The notes under the pieces: generated by a model | Told to the model about the DNA's origin: nothing | Seen by the model: the letters and a program-made list of their open reading frames with translations, nothing else | Database searches by the model: none | Source of the DNA: Zopfochytrium polystomum | Lineage: Eukaryota > Chytridiomycota > Chytridiomycetes > Chytridiales > Chytridiaceae | Reading direction: 5' to 3' | NCBI GenBank assembly: GCA_025765615.1 | Contig: JAIVFJ010000510.1 | Location: 1 to 29,846 of the forward strand | Length of the DNA: 29,846 nucleotides | In this document: positions 7,804 to 18,359 of the stretch, in pieces | Position numbering within the stretch: the first letter of the stretch is position 1 | Layout of the letters: each line of letters starts with the position of its first letter | Translations under genes and position numbers: made by a program

Positions 7804-10800
7804 ACCTACTACTTGTGACCAAACCTCAAGTCCGAAATTTTCAGGTCCTGACACCTATGAGGGGAGGACCCTCGGATGACGAGGCGCAAGGGACCCAACC
7901 CCACGCACAATGGTGGCTGATGAGCGATCCGCATGTTGATTTGGTCGAATGTGTGCAGGACTGCGTTGGTATCGACAGCTGTGATGTCCCTGCTGACATG
8001 TTGAGCTCAAGTGGCACCAGCTTGATTTGATCATTGTTGCTGTGCATTAGTGAAGCGGTGCGCACTGACAGCGGTGATAGGAGTGGGGGTGGGCGCAAGA
8101 GCGGAGTGTGCTGTGGGGTTCCAGGACCGCACCTGTGCACGCTAGCAGGCTTCCCTCCTACTCCTCCTTTCGTGACAGCGGCGGTGACTCCGCATTCCGG
8201 GCAAGATGTGGGCAAAGGAGGATTTGGACTATCTTGACTGGTGGAGGGGACGCAATGCAGGCAACTGATGCTAATTTCATTGTTCGAAGAATAGGTTTAC
8301 CGCAGCGATGGAAGGGAATGGCCATAGCGATACACTCGTCGTCGGAAAAAACCAGTAGCAAACTAACTGGGAAGCAATAGGCACTGTAATGTAGAATGTT
8401 GAATGACAAGCTGAGGAAAGGATAGTTCACTGAATGTAATGGCCACTACTATCGGCTTTGGCGGCTCCTACTGCGTGCTCACTCCGGCAGGCGCGAACTC
8501 TGACGTGGCTCGGCCACCAATCACGCTCGTGCTCCGGCTTCCACCACCGCCGCCTGCGCCTGTCTTGTCCATCACGAACAAAATAGGGCGACAAAGATGC
8601 CACGCCAACTGCTGATACTGGGCTGCCGACTCCGACCGACCCCTGCAGCGCCGCCCACACTGGGCCACCCAAATCAACGATGCTGCCAGTGGTTGCCCGC
8701 TGGCTGCTGGCGACCGCCTCTGCCGTTGGATGAGGATGATGAAGAATTACGTCGACCTGCGCTGCAGCTGCATTTATGCAAATGGTGCTGTCGCAGCACG
8801 TGGGGGCAGCGGTCAGTGTGTGCCAGCCATCACAGGCAGTGGTGGAGTGTGAAGCGACAACAACGCGTTGGAGTAGCGGCCTCCTCTGTCCACCGCGCTG
8901 TCCTCGGAGATCACCTGCTGTAACATTGCAGACTCTTGTGTAGCAATCCGGCTGGGCACCAGCGGCCGGTCGAACAGCGTCCAGACAGAGAATAATTTTC
9001 CAGATCTCGATTTGCCCCTTTGGAACCACTCAACGTGATGAATGTCCGTGTGTTCTGTTTGCAGCGAGATCAAGCTGACCTGAGAGCTCTATTGAAATTA
9101 GAGAGTAACGAATCAACAGAAAGAGATGGCACTGCCAGTTTGTTCATTAACGGTTGAATTTGTGCGCTCTCTCATGTGCCGGCTATTGCTGGCACCCTGT
9201 CTTGCCTGCTATCTGGCTGTGGCAATGGTAGAGTGGCTGCCTATGTCGCCAAGGGGTTCCTTGTCAACCAGAATGGAGTGAGCAGAAGAAATTTTCGTTC
9301 CACTGCTTGGAGCAGCAGCTGCTGCATGCTTGGCAGCCTGCAGAGCGCAAGCCACCGCTGCCTTCCCCAACTGGCCAGGTGTCCACTTTCCTCACACAGG
9401 ACGTTTCATTCCCTGGTACGTATACAGCAATCACAATAATGTTGCATGTGGGAATGCTTCTGTCCTGTATTAGAATGTGATCTCACCGGCATCACTTGCA
9501 GATTGAACCAGAACAATCGAAGCAGAAGTACTCTGTTGCGCTACTTCGATTCAGTCTGGTAGATTTTGGCAGCTCCGATCGCATTGGCTTGGTTGGGCAG
9601 CATCTGATGAACACTCACATGGATTGACAATTAGGTGAGGATTGAAATAATGGATCATTCACGCAGAAGCATCACAACTGGTCCTCGTACTAGTAGTTTG
9701 CATGGAGAAAGCCAGTCATTGTCGCCATGGACGTTCAAAGTCGGTAGGGGTTCCCATTGCTTCCTTCCATCCTCAGGCTCACCGATTTCTGCTCATCTTC
9801 TCCACCTCTCGCCTTACCAGCACAGGCACGGACTTTGCCGATCTGATTCACCAAGAGGCCTCTCTCCGCAGCAACACATGTGTGGCTCCGTACTCTGCAA
9901 ACGCTGAAGGAGGAAATTATGCAGGAGGGTAACTGCGCCAATTGGGCTGAAAGGTTCAACAATATCGATTCAAGAGTCTTCCACCGCACTGGTGGTGACT
10001 TCCACACCGGGCTGGTTCTGCGAGGCAGTCCACTCCGTCCCGCCGCTCTCTGCCATCACGATCCTCGACCTGCCAAAGCCGACGCCGTCGTACTGCCCGA
10101 ACGATGCCTGCAGATCTGGGCTCCACTTCTGGCTGATAGGGGACCTGCACCAGATTTGACGAGGATGATGTAAGTCAATGATACCCACTTGGTCTGGTTT
10201 GTTCACCTCAGTAGCAAGGGGTTTCAGTTCGTTGCGGTTAATCTTGTTAAATTGCGTGTGCTCACTCAATTAAGAGCCAATCAAATCCCTAAGTTTTCGC
10301 CCATGCAAGTGTGATTGTGAAGATCTCGACGAAGGTGGGATAGTTTCTATCAAGCTTTTGTAGTAAATCCAAATTTCTGCTCAATAAGGAACGGCATCAT
10401 CAGCACCACCAGCGCAGGCGGATAGACCGCGCCGACGTCTAAGAAGTGCTCTCGACGAGAGGTACGAGAAAAGTGAACTTACGTGAACAACCACCGCTTT
10501 GAGGATGGTTGGCGTTGTTTTGCAGCTTTTATGTCAATGGCAGAGCACCAAGCGCTGGCGAAGTCAACAGACACTTTAAAGCTGTTTTGGTGGCTTTGAA
10601 AATTGGCTTGAATAGGTTTTCGGTTGAGACTACGTTGAATACTTTTTGAACCTAATCAAAACAACAGGTTAACAGGACTTGTCAAAATTCTTGTTCTCAC
10701 CGCAATATTTTGGGCTGTCTGTTTTTTCTTGACACGTCCAACGTCCGTGGCGGACGCAGGACGGCACTTCATTCTCTGTTTGCATTCATGGTAGTGTTCG

Positions 10801-11389
10801 CTTGGCGAAACTACCTGCACTGGGGTGTGCACAGAAAATCACTCAAGATTCTTTTCGAGAATAAAAATGCAGCTTTAGTCCAACTCCTAAACGTTTTTGT
10901 GCTGCAGTACATGCTATTCCGTTTAATTACTCCACAAGAAAAAAAAATCCAAGGGGGAGTCAGGAAAACTGATGCCAATCCGTCTCGTACTTTTGCGAAG
11001 TTCGTTACTACCTCGTTGCCCAGATTGCGCTCATTAGCTGGGGCTTTTTCTACCCGTCCTCCCAAACTAGGGTTTGTCGCTGATGTGGATCCAGTCTACC
11101 CCCCACAAATCGTGGCCCACAGTGATACCCTGTCTTCCTGTAGCTTGATATCCATCGCTGAATGCTTCACCGACGATTGTTCTATTTCCAGTGGGGTTGC
11201 CAGGTTCAACGGAAACAGCAATACACGTGAGCGCGGCGCGCGTCGCGGATCCGCCTGTCTCGCGCTTCGTCACCCTTTTTTTTTTTTGTTTTCTTCTTTT
11301 TTTGGTCGGAACTTCATCAACAGGCTTTTCTTTTTTTGCTGCTTCCGGGGGTTGCAGCTTGCTACAGAAAACGGAGCAAAAAGAAAGAA

Positions 11390-11414
11390 AAAAACAAACA
11401 AACAAACAAACAAA
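11390..11414 (+). repeat. short (AAAC)n repeat upstream of the RTA1-like gene
   Basis: About five units of AAAC/CAAA lie about 130 bases before the ATG at 11541, just before the TATA-like elements. Confidence 0.7.
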
Positions 11415-11435
11415 GACCAAAAAACATGCCTGATA

Positions 11436-11458
11436 CCTATTTATATTACATGTATAAA
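11436..11458 (+). promoter_or_regulatory. TATA-like elements of the RTA1-like gene
   Basis: CTATTTATATTACATGTATAAATG contains two TATA-type cores (TATTTATA and TATAAA) 85-105 bases before the start codon at 11541. A pyrimidine-rich leader follows. Confidence 0.45.
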
Positions 11459-11540
11459 TGAACTGTGTGGTGATCATCGCAAAGTTAGTTTCCTCCCATC
11501 GCATTATCACTCCTTCCACCCCCCAACCCTCTCGCAAACT

Positions 11541-12386
11541 ATGAAGCCCATCTACCTCCCCGACGGCTCCTTCGACTGGGACAAATCCCTCTTCCACTTC
11601 GAACCCTCCAAGCCAGGCGCCTACATCATCATCGCCTTCTTCTTCCTCGCCTTCGTCATCCACACCGTCCAAGCCGTCCGCCTCAAGGCCGGCTACATGG
11701 CCCCGCTCATCGTCGGCTGTCTCCTCGAGATCTTTGGCTTCACCGCGCGCGTCATCGCCGCAAAAAGCCCGTTCGACACTGGCCCGTACGCGGGGCAGCA
11801 GACATTGATCATCATCGCCCCCGTCTTCTTTGCCGCGACGCTCTACCTCATCCTCAAACACATCGTCGCCGGCGTCGACCCGTCCGTGTCCCCGCTGCGG
11901 CCGACCCGCATCGCATGGATCTTTGTCGGCTGCGACGTGCTGTCGTTCGCCGTCCAGGGCGGCGGGTCGGGCATCCTCGTGTCGGCCGGCACCAACGTAT
12001 CGCAGGCCGACATGGGCGTGAAAATCATGATCGTGGGTCTCTTCATCCAGGTCGTGTCGTTCCTCTTCTTCCTCGTCCTCGCCGCCGTCTTTTACCGCCG
12101 CGCCGTCGCCGCCGGGCTCGCTACCCCGGGCGTCGCCCGCTGGACCGGCGCGTTCTGGGTGGAGGTGGCGTGCGCGCTGATCGTGTTTGTGCGCTCCCTG
12201 TTCAGAGTCATCGAGTTTTGGCAAGGGTTTGACGGCCCTATTGCAAAAGTCGAGGCGCTCATGTACATTTTTGACGCGGGCCTCATGGCGCTCGTGGTCT
12301 ACCTGCTCGCCGTGTTCCACCCGGCTCGCGCTTTGCGGATGGATAGTATTGTGGTGGCGGTGTCTACGGACTCGTACAAGCCGTGA
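11541..12386 (+). CDS. RTA1-family seven-helix membrane protein
   Basis: An intact single-exon gene of 281 residues, the usual length for the fungal RTA1 family (lipid-translocating exporter or sphingoid-base resistance proteins such as yeast Rsb1, Rta1 and Pug1). Seven membrane segments are visible at about 27-46, 53-73, 87-108, 123-142, 160-185, 201-223 and 238-259. Family signatures are CDVLSFAVQGGGSG in helix 4 (131-144), FRVIEFWQG after helix 6 (221-229) and EALMYIFDAG in helix 7 (238-247). The start at 11541 is chosen because the N-terminus then matches the family's short extracellular head (LPDGSFDW). The frame is open further upstream, but only through low-quality sequence. Members confer resistance to toxic amphiphiles or move sphingoid bases; the substrate here is unknown. 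Predicted location is the plasma membrane. Confidence 0.9.
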   Translation: MKPIYLPDGSFDWDKSLFHFEPSKPGAYIIIAFFFLAFVIHTVQAVRLKAGYMAPLIVGCLLEIFGFTARVIAAKSPFDTGPYAGQQTLIIIAPVFFAATLYLILKHIVAGVDPSVSPLRPTRIAWIFVGCDVLSFAVQGGGSGILVSAGTNVSQADMGVKIMIVGLFIQVVSFLFFLVLAAVFYRRAVAAGLATPGVARWTGAFWVEVACALIVFVRSLFRVIEFWQGFDGPIAKVEALMYIFDAGLMALVVYLLAVFHPARALRMDSIVVAVSTDSYKP

Positions 12387-13185
12387 AAAGAGTTTCTCTC
12401 TTCTGTGAATCCCCTTTTCGAATAGTCTTGCCTCTCCCACCTCCCCTCTTTGACATCGCGGCTGTGAAAGTTTTTCTTGCTTCAGCTGCACTTGCTTTGG
12501 GTCTTCTACGCCAAAAAATAGAGATGAAGCCGCCAGCCTGTTTTATTTTTTTTGTTTGTGCCGCCCAAGCTTCAGGATCCGCGGCTCGGGCGAATTTTGG
12601 AGTTTGTCCTAATCAAAGAACAAAGTAGATCCAGTCTGTAAACAGGCCCAAAACACATAACCTCATCATTCCTTTTCAAAATACATAAATGAAATCCCGT
12701 CTCCACCCTCCAGAGCGACAATTATTTCATTTCCTGGAGTCGGTGCAATTCCTCCATCCTTCTTCGGCTGCAGCGTCTCCCGCTCCTCGTCTTCTGCCAC
12801 TCGGCACTCGCGCGAAACATGCATGCATTTCTTTTTTCTCTTAAGCGTCACTCCCGCATCGCAGTTGTTTGAGTTGCTGATTAGCTTTTGTGGCGAGCCC
12901 GTCGATCCGACCTTGCCCGATGTCTCTTTCCTTTTTCGGCAATGCACCCATTAGCTGAAGGGCCGAAGAAGTGAGGGCGGGTATTTATAACAGGGAATCA
13001 TTAGGTAATTTTTTTTTTTATTTTTTTTTTTTTCAGAGCTGGATCCGATGCCTCGGTGCTGGGATGTGCCAAAACGAAGAAAACAAGCAAGAGGGGAAGA
13101 AGAAACAATAATGCCAAGAAAAGGGAGGGTGGGAACCCCCACCCCCTCTCTTTCACACGCGCGCCTCCACACACGCGCATTTATC
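12387..13185. other. spacer between convergent RTA1-like and hemerythrin genes
   Basis: No gene. It holds the 3' ends of both neighbours, copy B of the dispersed repeat (12891-12946) and a T-rich run at about 13008-13033. A minus-strand open frame 12947-12666 exists mainly because it starts inside the repeat; it has no family match. Confidence 0.45.
12891..12946 (-). repeat. dispersed repeat, copy B (inverted relative to copy A)
   Basis: Read on the minus strand this begins GCATTGCCGAAAAAGGAAAG and ends GGCTCGCCA, matching 6523-6580 over its whole length apart from two substitutions and four missing bases. Similarity stops abruptly at both ends. Confidence 0.8.
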
Positions 13186-14007
13186 TCACTCTTCGCTGCC
13201 GCGCCCAGCAGCCAGCACCCTCCTCAGCTCCTCATCGCTCGGAAACTCGCGGCCCACGTCGCGGAGGCGATCCAAGGCCGACAGGGCGACGCCGAGGACG
13301 GCCTCGATGCCCGGGTTCTTGAGCGGCGTGACGGCGGGGTGTCCGCGGGTCGGGGCGAGCGTCTGGAACCACTTGAAGCGGCGGCCCATTTCGTCGAGCT
13401 CGAACGGCGCGTACCTTTTTTTTTTGCGTAAGTAGCGTCAGGGAAGCAAAATAGCATCTCGACCCCCCAACACTCACCTCTTTGCCATCGCGGGAAGATC
13501 AACCTCCTCCTCCAACCGCATATGTTCCGTCAACACACGCATCAGCTCGCCCACCGCGTCCGCAAACGCTCTCCCACCAACGTCCGCAATCGCCGCGTCG
13601 ACCTCCTTGAGCAGCAAGTGGATCTGCGCGTGGGCGTGGCGGGCATCGTCGGCGCGGGCGGCGCCGTGGGGAAGGTCCTTTTCGATGCTCGGGTAGACGA
13701 CGACTTCCTCGGCGGCAGCGTGGCGGGAGACGGTCCAGATGAGCTGATGCGCCCATTTGAGGCGGTCGGCGGGGTTCTGGACGGCGGAGAGGTGCTGGTG
13801 CACGGCGAGGATGGCGCGGTGGTCGGCGAGGATGCGGTCGATGACCGAGAGGCTGCGGGATTGGTCTGGCGCTGTGGCCGTGCCGGCGGCAGTAGCGGTG
13901 GTGGTTGTGGTCGAGGCGGCAGTGCCGCACGGAGCTTTGCCGGACTGCTGGGAAGTCTTTCCAGTAGGAGCAGGGGTCGTGAAAGATTGGTAGCCTGGAG
14001 GATCCAT
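13186..14007 (-). CDS. hemerythrin-domain protein, two exons
   Basis: Exon 1 is 14007-13478 and exon 2 is 13414-13186, joined over a 63-base intron (GTGAGT donor at 13477, AAAAAG acceptor at 13415). This gives 252 residues in frame. A Thr/Ala-rich N-terminus (1-50) is followed by a four-helix hemerythrin (HHE cation-binding) domain. Visible metal-ligand positions are His63 (ILADHRAIL), His96 with Glu100 (HAAAE), His124 or His126 (RHAHAQ) and His162 with Glu166 (HMRLE), the expected H, HxxxE, H, HxxxE pattern for a di-iron site that binds oxygen or nitric oxide. The last 75 residues include APFELDEMGRRFKWFQTLAP, a tail seen in fungal members. There is no signal peptide, so a cytosolic protein is likely. 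The upstream in-frame ATG at 14097 is rejected because it adds a basic, unrelated stretch. The frame is intact throughout. Confidence 0.88.
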
Positions 14008-14960
14008 TGTTTCTCTTTTATTTTTTCGTCCATGTGTTTTCTCAGTTCCCTTTTGTTTCAAGAAGGGGTCGAAAAAAAATGTCTCCCAACTGCACAAGGA
14101 ACCCTCGTTCTTGGGATCAGGGACGACCAGGTCCCTAATTGCCGAAAACTGGACAGCGAATCTGCACTTAAGGAAGCATCACCTTTCGTTCTCCTTTCAC
14201 CTCCTTTTGGGAATCCGGCAGTAACTTGGGACTCGTTTCAGAGGTTGCTGGTGTCTCCAGCAATAAAGAAAGAGGCTGCAGGACCGCTTTCAGTGTGCTC
14301 AAGTAACTGGGCCACATGGGCTGCTTCCCTATACTCACCGACCAAAGTGCTTGCAGCTGTTGAAACGTACTCGACCAAGCCCGTATTTCAGTCCGAGTGT
14401 GTGGCATCCCCCTTGCGGGAATTGTGTCTCTCGCTTTGGATGTGGACAGCTGTTGGCCTGTCGCTCGATCTGTCTCTCGCTCGCTCGCTCTCTCTCTCTC
14501 TCTCTGTCTCCGTCCCAGTCTCAGCCACTCTGTCAGATCTGTGTCTGTCTCGGGCCTTTTGCGAAAAAAGACAGCCACCTCCTCCTCCTCATCTCGCTCC
14601 GCCCACTGACACCGCCGACCGACCCCAGCCGCACGACGACGACGACGACGAAGGCGACAAACAACGGCGCCCGAAGCCACCCCCCTCAAACCATCTACCA
14701 GAGAGAGAGAGGGAGAGATAGACGCATCGTCCTATTGGCGGTACACTCCGCGCAGAGGCGGGTTCTCCGCATCGGCACTCCACCTCCCCATTTCACCGTC
14801 TCCCGCCACAGATCCACCTCTTGCTCCCCTTTTCGCTCCCCCTCCTCGTCATCAGCGGCCGCACACCTTGCGGCCCGCCAGTCCTCAGATCGCAACAACC
14901 AGATCGCCTTCGTGACGATCCATCATCGCCCATCCCGCCACCTCCACCACCACCACCACG
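14008..14960. other. divergent intergenic region
   Basis: Shared upstream region of the hemerythrin gene (-) and the tetraspan gene (+). It contains a CT microsatellite (about 14481-14507), GAC triplets near 14636-14650, and a purine run at 14700-14720. A minus-strand stretch ending at about 14345 has a good GTGAGT donor after a plausible peptide (TEIRAWSSTFQQLQALW), but no partner exon or start was found. Confidence 0.4.
14481..14507. repeat. (CT)n microsatellite
   Basis: CTCTCTCGCTCGCTCGCTCTCTCTCTC-type repeat of about 35 bases between the divergent genes. Confidence 0.8.
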
Positions 14961-16511
14961 ATGGACCCATCCGACCGGCGCCGCCGCTCCTCCACATCCT
15001 CTCTGCCCCTCGCATCCGCCCCACCACCACCACATCCCCCAACGTCCACCTCATCCACCCTTCAAGTACCCCCGCACCAGCCACCCCTCCCGCCCCCCCC
15101 GGCAGCGCCGCCAACAACGACCGGCTCACGTACGTCCGCCAACGACGAGTACGTCTCCGACCACCAGCGGTACTGGGGCCTCCCGCCGCTGGACGCGACG
15201 CCGCCGCCGTCGCCGACGCCGTCGACGTACTCGCTGACGCCGTCCATGATCGCCGCGGACGCCGCCTCGTCGTCGTCGTCGCCGACGCCAAGGCGGAAGC
15301 GCGGGCGCAAGAAAAAGAGCTTTCCGAATAACTTGTCGTACGGGTACCCCTCCGGCGCCGGCATCGGCGGCGGGGGCGGCGGAGGCCGGCCGTTCTCGGT
15401 GTTTGGCGGGCGGCGGACGTATTTCGCGGCGCCGCCGAGCTACTACGGCGGCGGCGGCGGCGGCCCGGGGAGTGTGTATGGCGGGGCGGGGCAGTGGGAC
15501 GATTTCCTACTGGACGAGCACGTGCCGGAGCCAACGCCGACGTCGGAGAAGGTGAAGAAGGCGATGGAGATCTTTGTAGTGATTGCGGCGCTGGCGCTGT
15601 GTTTTGTCGCGGTGCTGGGCGCGACGTGGTTCAAGTACGATTACTCGGATGTGAGTGGGGTTTCAAAAACGTGTTTTCCTCTTGCCGGATTTTGGGGTTG
15701 GCGGGGCATCGACTAACTACTACCCCCATTGCTTCTCGCTTCTTTTTTCCCAGAAAACATCGACGCACCGCGTGACCGAGTCGACGGGGCTCTTTTTCGC
15801 GTGCACGTCGCACCCGGCGAACGCGACGCTGCTGGCGGCGGCGACGGGGTCCCTTCCGACGCCGTCAACGGCGCCGCCGTCGACCGTGTGCTTCTCCACG
15901 CTGAAGATGGCGTGCCACATGCACACGTCGTCGGCGATGCTGCTGGCGTGCCGCGAGGTGCGCGCGTCGGCGTCGTTCGCGTGCGTGGCCATGGTCGGCA
16001 TATTTGTGACGTTTGGTGGGTTTGTTGTGTGTGTGTGTGTGTGTTTTGTGTGTGTTTTCGATGCGGACGGGGGTCGTTCTTCCTTTCCATTTTTTTTCTT
16101 TTCTTTGTTTGCTACTACTGACCCTCGGCCTCGCTTTTGGTCCTTGGCCCTCTTCTCTACGACAGTATCCCTGTTCATCGAGGCGTGGATCATGACGACG
16201 TACGTCTTTGTGAACCCGTCGAGCCTCACGACCACCCGCATCCTCGCCGTCGCGTGCACGTCCGTCGCAGGTATCTCCCGCGCTTTCCCCTCTTTCGCAG
16301 CTTCATTCACCTCCGCACCACTAAAACCACTTCGCAACTCCAAAACCCACAAGTCCTCTTCCAAGCTACAGTCGTCGTCTTCTCCGTACACGTGCACGTC
16401 GACCTGCGGGCCGCCGAGTACGACAACGTGTCGATGGGCGAGAGCTTTTGGATGTGGGCGGCCGCGCTCGGGCTGAACTTGCTGGTGGCGCTGTCGATCT
16501 TGGTGTCGTGA
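14961..16511 (+). CDS. claudin/PMP22-like tetraspan membrane protein, four exons
   Basis: Exons 14961-15650, 15754-16015, 16166-16270 and 16372-16511 join in frame (phases 0, 1, 1) to 398 residues. The introns of 103, 150 and 101 bases all have GT-AG ends. Residues 1-200 are a disordered cytoplasmic region rich in Pro, Ser and Gly with a basic patch (PRRKRGRKKK). Membrane helices follow at about 202-222, 296-325, 345-365 and 377-397. The loop between helices 1 and 2 has Trp223, then GLFFAC (Cys247) and Cys276. This matches the W, GLW, C, C pattern of claudin, PMP22 and fungal Sur7-type proteins, where the cysteines are bridged outside the cell. It is probably a plasma-membrane or cortical organiser; the exact family is inferred from topology. 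Intron 2 carries a GT repeat (about 16025-16058). The N-terminus is unusually long for this fold. Confidence 0.75.
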
Positions 16512-16757
16512 AGTATGTTGCTTGCTATTTTTTGGAAACCGTGTGGGGTGTTCAGCTTTGCCCTCTCGACAATACTTTCTTTCTTTCCCCCTTCTTTCTG
16601 GGGAATGGGATGGGGGCGCTGTCGACCAGCGACGCGCGAGGTATCGAATAAATCAAATACATACCTTTTATTTTTTCTTGTTCGTTATTTTACCCCGTGT
16701 TCGTTGCGGAGGCTCACCTTCAACAACCCCTGACCCCTCACAATCCCCACCCACTCT
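16512..16757. other. 3' region of the tetraspan gene
   Basis: Short spacer with an AATAAA polyadenylation-type signal near 16646-16652 (CGAATAAATC), about 138 bases after the stop. No gene. Confidence 0.5.
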
Positions 16758-17046
16758 TTCCCTCCGAACACTTGGTCGACCCACCACAGCCCCGCGCCCC
16801 TCTCTGCCGCCCTCCCACCACCCGTATTGTCGTGTCCGCTCGCACCGGTCGCAGACGGCAAGTAGCCAGCGCAAAGCGAGGGATCACCCGCCGTCGTCTA
16901 CATCTTTCAGTCGGCGGTCGGAATGGGGATGGCGAGGCCCGGGCACCCGCGGTGGGACGGGGCTGATGGGGTCTGGGAGGAGTGAGGAAGAAGGAGAAGA
17001 AGAAGAAGAAGAAGGAGGAGGGCATGGGAGTGGGAATGAAGGATGA
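16758..17046 (+). pseudogene. degraded copy of the segment at 17768-18200
   Basis: From TTCCCTCCGA at 16758 the sequence follows the downstream segment with gaps. The best core is CAGACGGCAAG (16852-16862) through GCGAGGGATCA to GGCGGTCGGAATGG (about 16926). Later both copies have an AAG/GAA-rich tract (16985-17028 here). In the frame that reads DGKHPPQSEGS in the downstream copy, this one reads DGK, a TAG stop, then PAQSEGS. Three of the five differences in the core fall at third positions of that frame. No start or upstream exon is present, so it is best read as a broken partial duplicate. Confidence 0.55.
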
Positions 17047-17514
17047 TTACACTTTGCTGAGCACTGCAACTACAGAGGACGACGTGATCCTCTTTGAAGA
17101 GTGTGACTCTTGTTTCAGCTCTCTGTCCAAATTCCCGCCTGTCTGTGTCATTTCCTCTTTCTCCCCGGAGAAAAGAATGAAACAAACAACAAGCAAGCAA
17201 AGCTGTTTGTTTGAAATTTCGAGTCCGCAACTTTCAGGGGCGAGCAAGTGAGGAAAGGTGGAGGGAGGAGGCCTTTTTGATTGGCGGGAATCGGGGGTCC
17301 GCAATCGGGGGTTTTTTCCCTCCCGATGAGCGGACATGGACTCGATGCAGTGGCACCCTACCAAACACAAACAACAAAAAACACTCGGGAGCGCGCAGTG
17401 ATGGAAGTGAAACAGAGAACGAAGAGATGAAATAGAAGAGAAGAAAGCACTTCAAACTAACCCCGCTTTTACCAACCAAAAGGGAAAAAAAGTTAAAAAA
17501 GAAGAATGCACGGA
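17047..17514. other. spacer
   Basis: No recognisable gene. The frame from 16982 stays open to 17251, but only its basic start resembles the duplicated segment. Confidence 0.35.
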
Positions 17515-18253
17515 CGCCAACTCACCCAAACGTTTTCGCCACGCCGTCTCGCACTCCCCCCTCTCCGTCGTCGACTTCGTCGTCGACGCCGTCGTCTTCT
17601 CTTTCTTGTTCTTGTTCGCCTTGCCCGCCGCCGCTGCCGATGCCGCGTTAACGGGGTGAGTGTCCGCCTGTCTCGCTGTTCAGTGCATGTGAGCGTGTGT
17701 GTATGTGCGTCTGTGCGTCGGCTCGCCTTCTTTAACCAGGACCTGTCACATTCCACCATTCCTTCTATTTCCCTCCGATGCCATCAACCCTGGTTCGCCC
17801 TTCTCTATCTCTCTCTTTCACAGCCCCGCGGCTCTCCCTCCCGCCCTCCCGCCGGCCCTCCCGCCACCCATGTCGTCCTGGGCCCACGCGCCGAATCCAG
17901 ACGGCAAGCATCCGCCGCAGAGCGAGGGATCAGTCTTTACCATTCGTGCGGCGGTCGGAATGGTCGTGACGGCCGCCGTCGACGACGACGACGACGACGA
18001 CCACACCATCACGGAGCACTGCGGCGGCGACAAGGCTCGCGCTTGGACGGGGTTGATGTGTTCTGACAGAGAGTCGAGCGGGCGGCGGGGGGCGCGGAGG
18101 AACGAGAGGATGTCGAACGAGAAGAAGAAGAAGAAGAAGGATAAAAAGAAGGAGGAGAAGTGGGCCGGCATGATGGGAACGGGCGGCGGTGGAGGCAGCG
18201 GTAGTGGCGGGCGACGTGGAAGCAAGGTGTATGCGCCAATGTCGCACGACTGA
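17515..18253 (+). CDS. putative membrane-segment protein, 3' part, two exons
   Basis: A frame through about 17515-17655 encodes a hydrophobic stretch (SVVDFVVDAVVFSFLFLFAL, about 20 residues plus an Ala-rich end). This resembles the third helix of MARVEL-type fungal membrane proteins. A GTGAGT donor at 17656 and a TTTCACAG acceptor ending at 17823 remove 168 bases and continue in frame into PAALPPALPPALPPP, then MSSWAHAPNPDGKHPPQSEG, an Asp run, a Lys run (KKKKKKDKKK) and a Gly/Ser-rich end, stopping at 18251-18253. The first exon has no ATG in this frame, so the 5' part is missing or unrecognised. An ATG at 17870 could alternatively start a 127-residue low-complexity protein. Part of the second exon is duplicated at 16758-17046. 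Family assignment is weak. Confidence 0.35.
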
Positions 18254-18319
18254 TAGCCCTCTGGGGGGAGTGGGCGGGGTTCAAAGCTTGTTTGTGCGTG
18301 TGAGATTGTGTGAGAGAGA

Positions 18320-18359
<40 letters not shown>

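Larger units (their letters stand above)
6581..11540. other. gene-poor, lower-GC region
   Basis: About 5 kb without a gene I can support. By eye the GC content is clearly lower than in the coding regions either side, and open frames are short and scattered. A few stretches have balanced composition without a family match. These are the minus-strand frame 7309-7007 (GHPLSFLDEIKKRFEEEWDL), which continues upstream in another frame to about 7400, the 200-codon minus-strand frame 9029-8427, and the plus-strand frame 9880-10173. They may be relics of a mobile element, but no transposase, integrase or reverse-transcriptase motif is readable and no terminal repeats were found. Confidence 0.4.

Noticed and set aside
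8427..9029. 200-codon minus-strand open frame in the gene-poor block
   Set aside because: No family, no promoter or leader, and overlapping frames of similar quality; kept only as a remark in the region entry.
10710..11540. Upstream extension of the RTA1-like frame by 277 codons
   Set aside because: The extra sequence has no family resemblance and includes T-rich and AAAC repeats. The start at 11541 gives the normal family length and follows TATA-like elements.
11067..12491. 474-codon minus-strand open frame
   Set aside because: It lies antisense to the RTA1-like gene, is dominated by Glu, Asp, Arg and Gly typical of a GC-rich shadow frame, and matches no family.
13522..14721. 399-codon plus-strand open frame
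   Set aside because: It is antisense to the hemerythrin exon and then runs into a CT repeat; no domain is visible.
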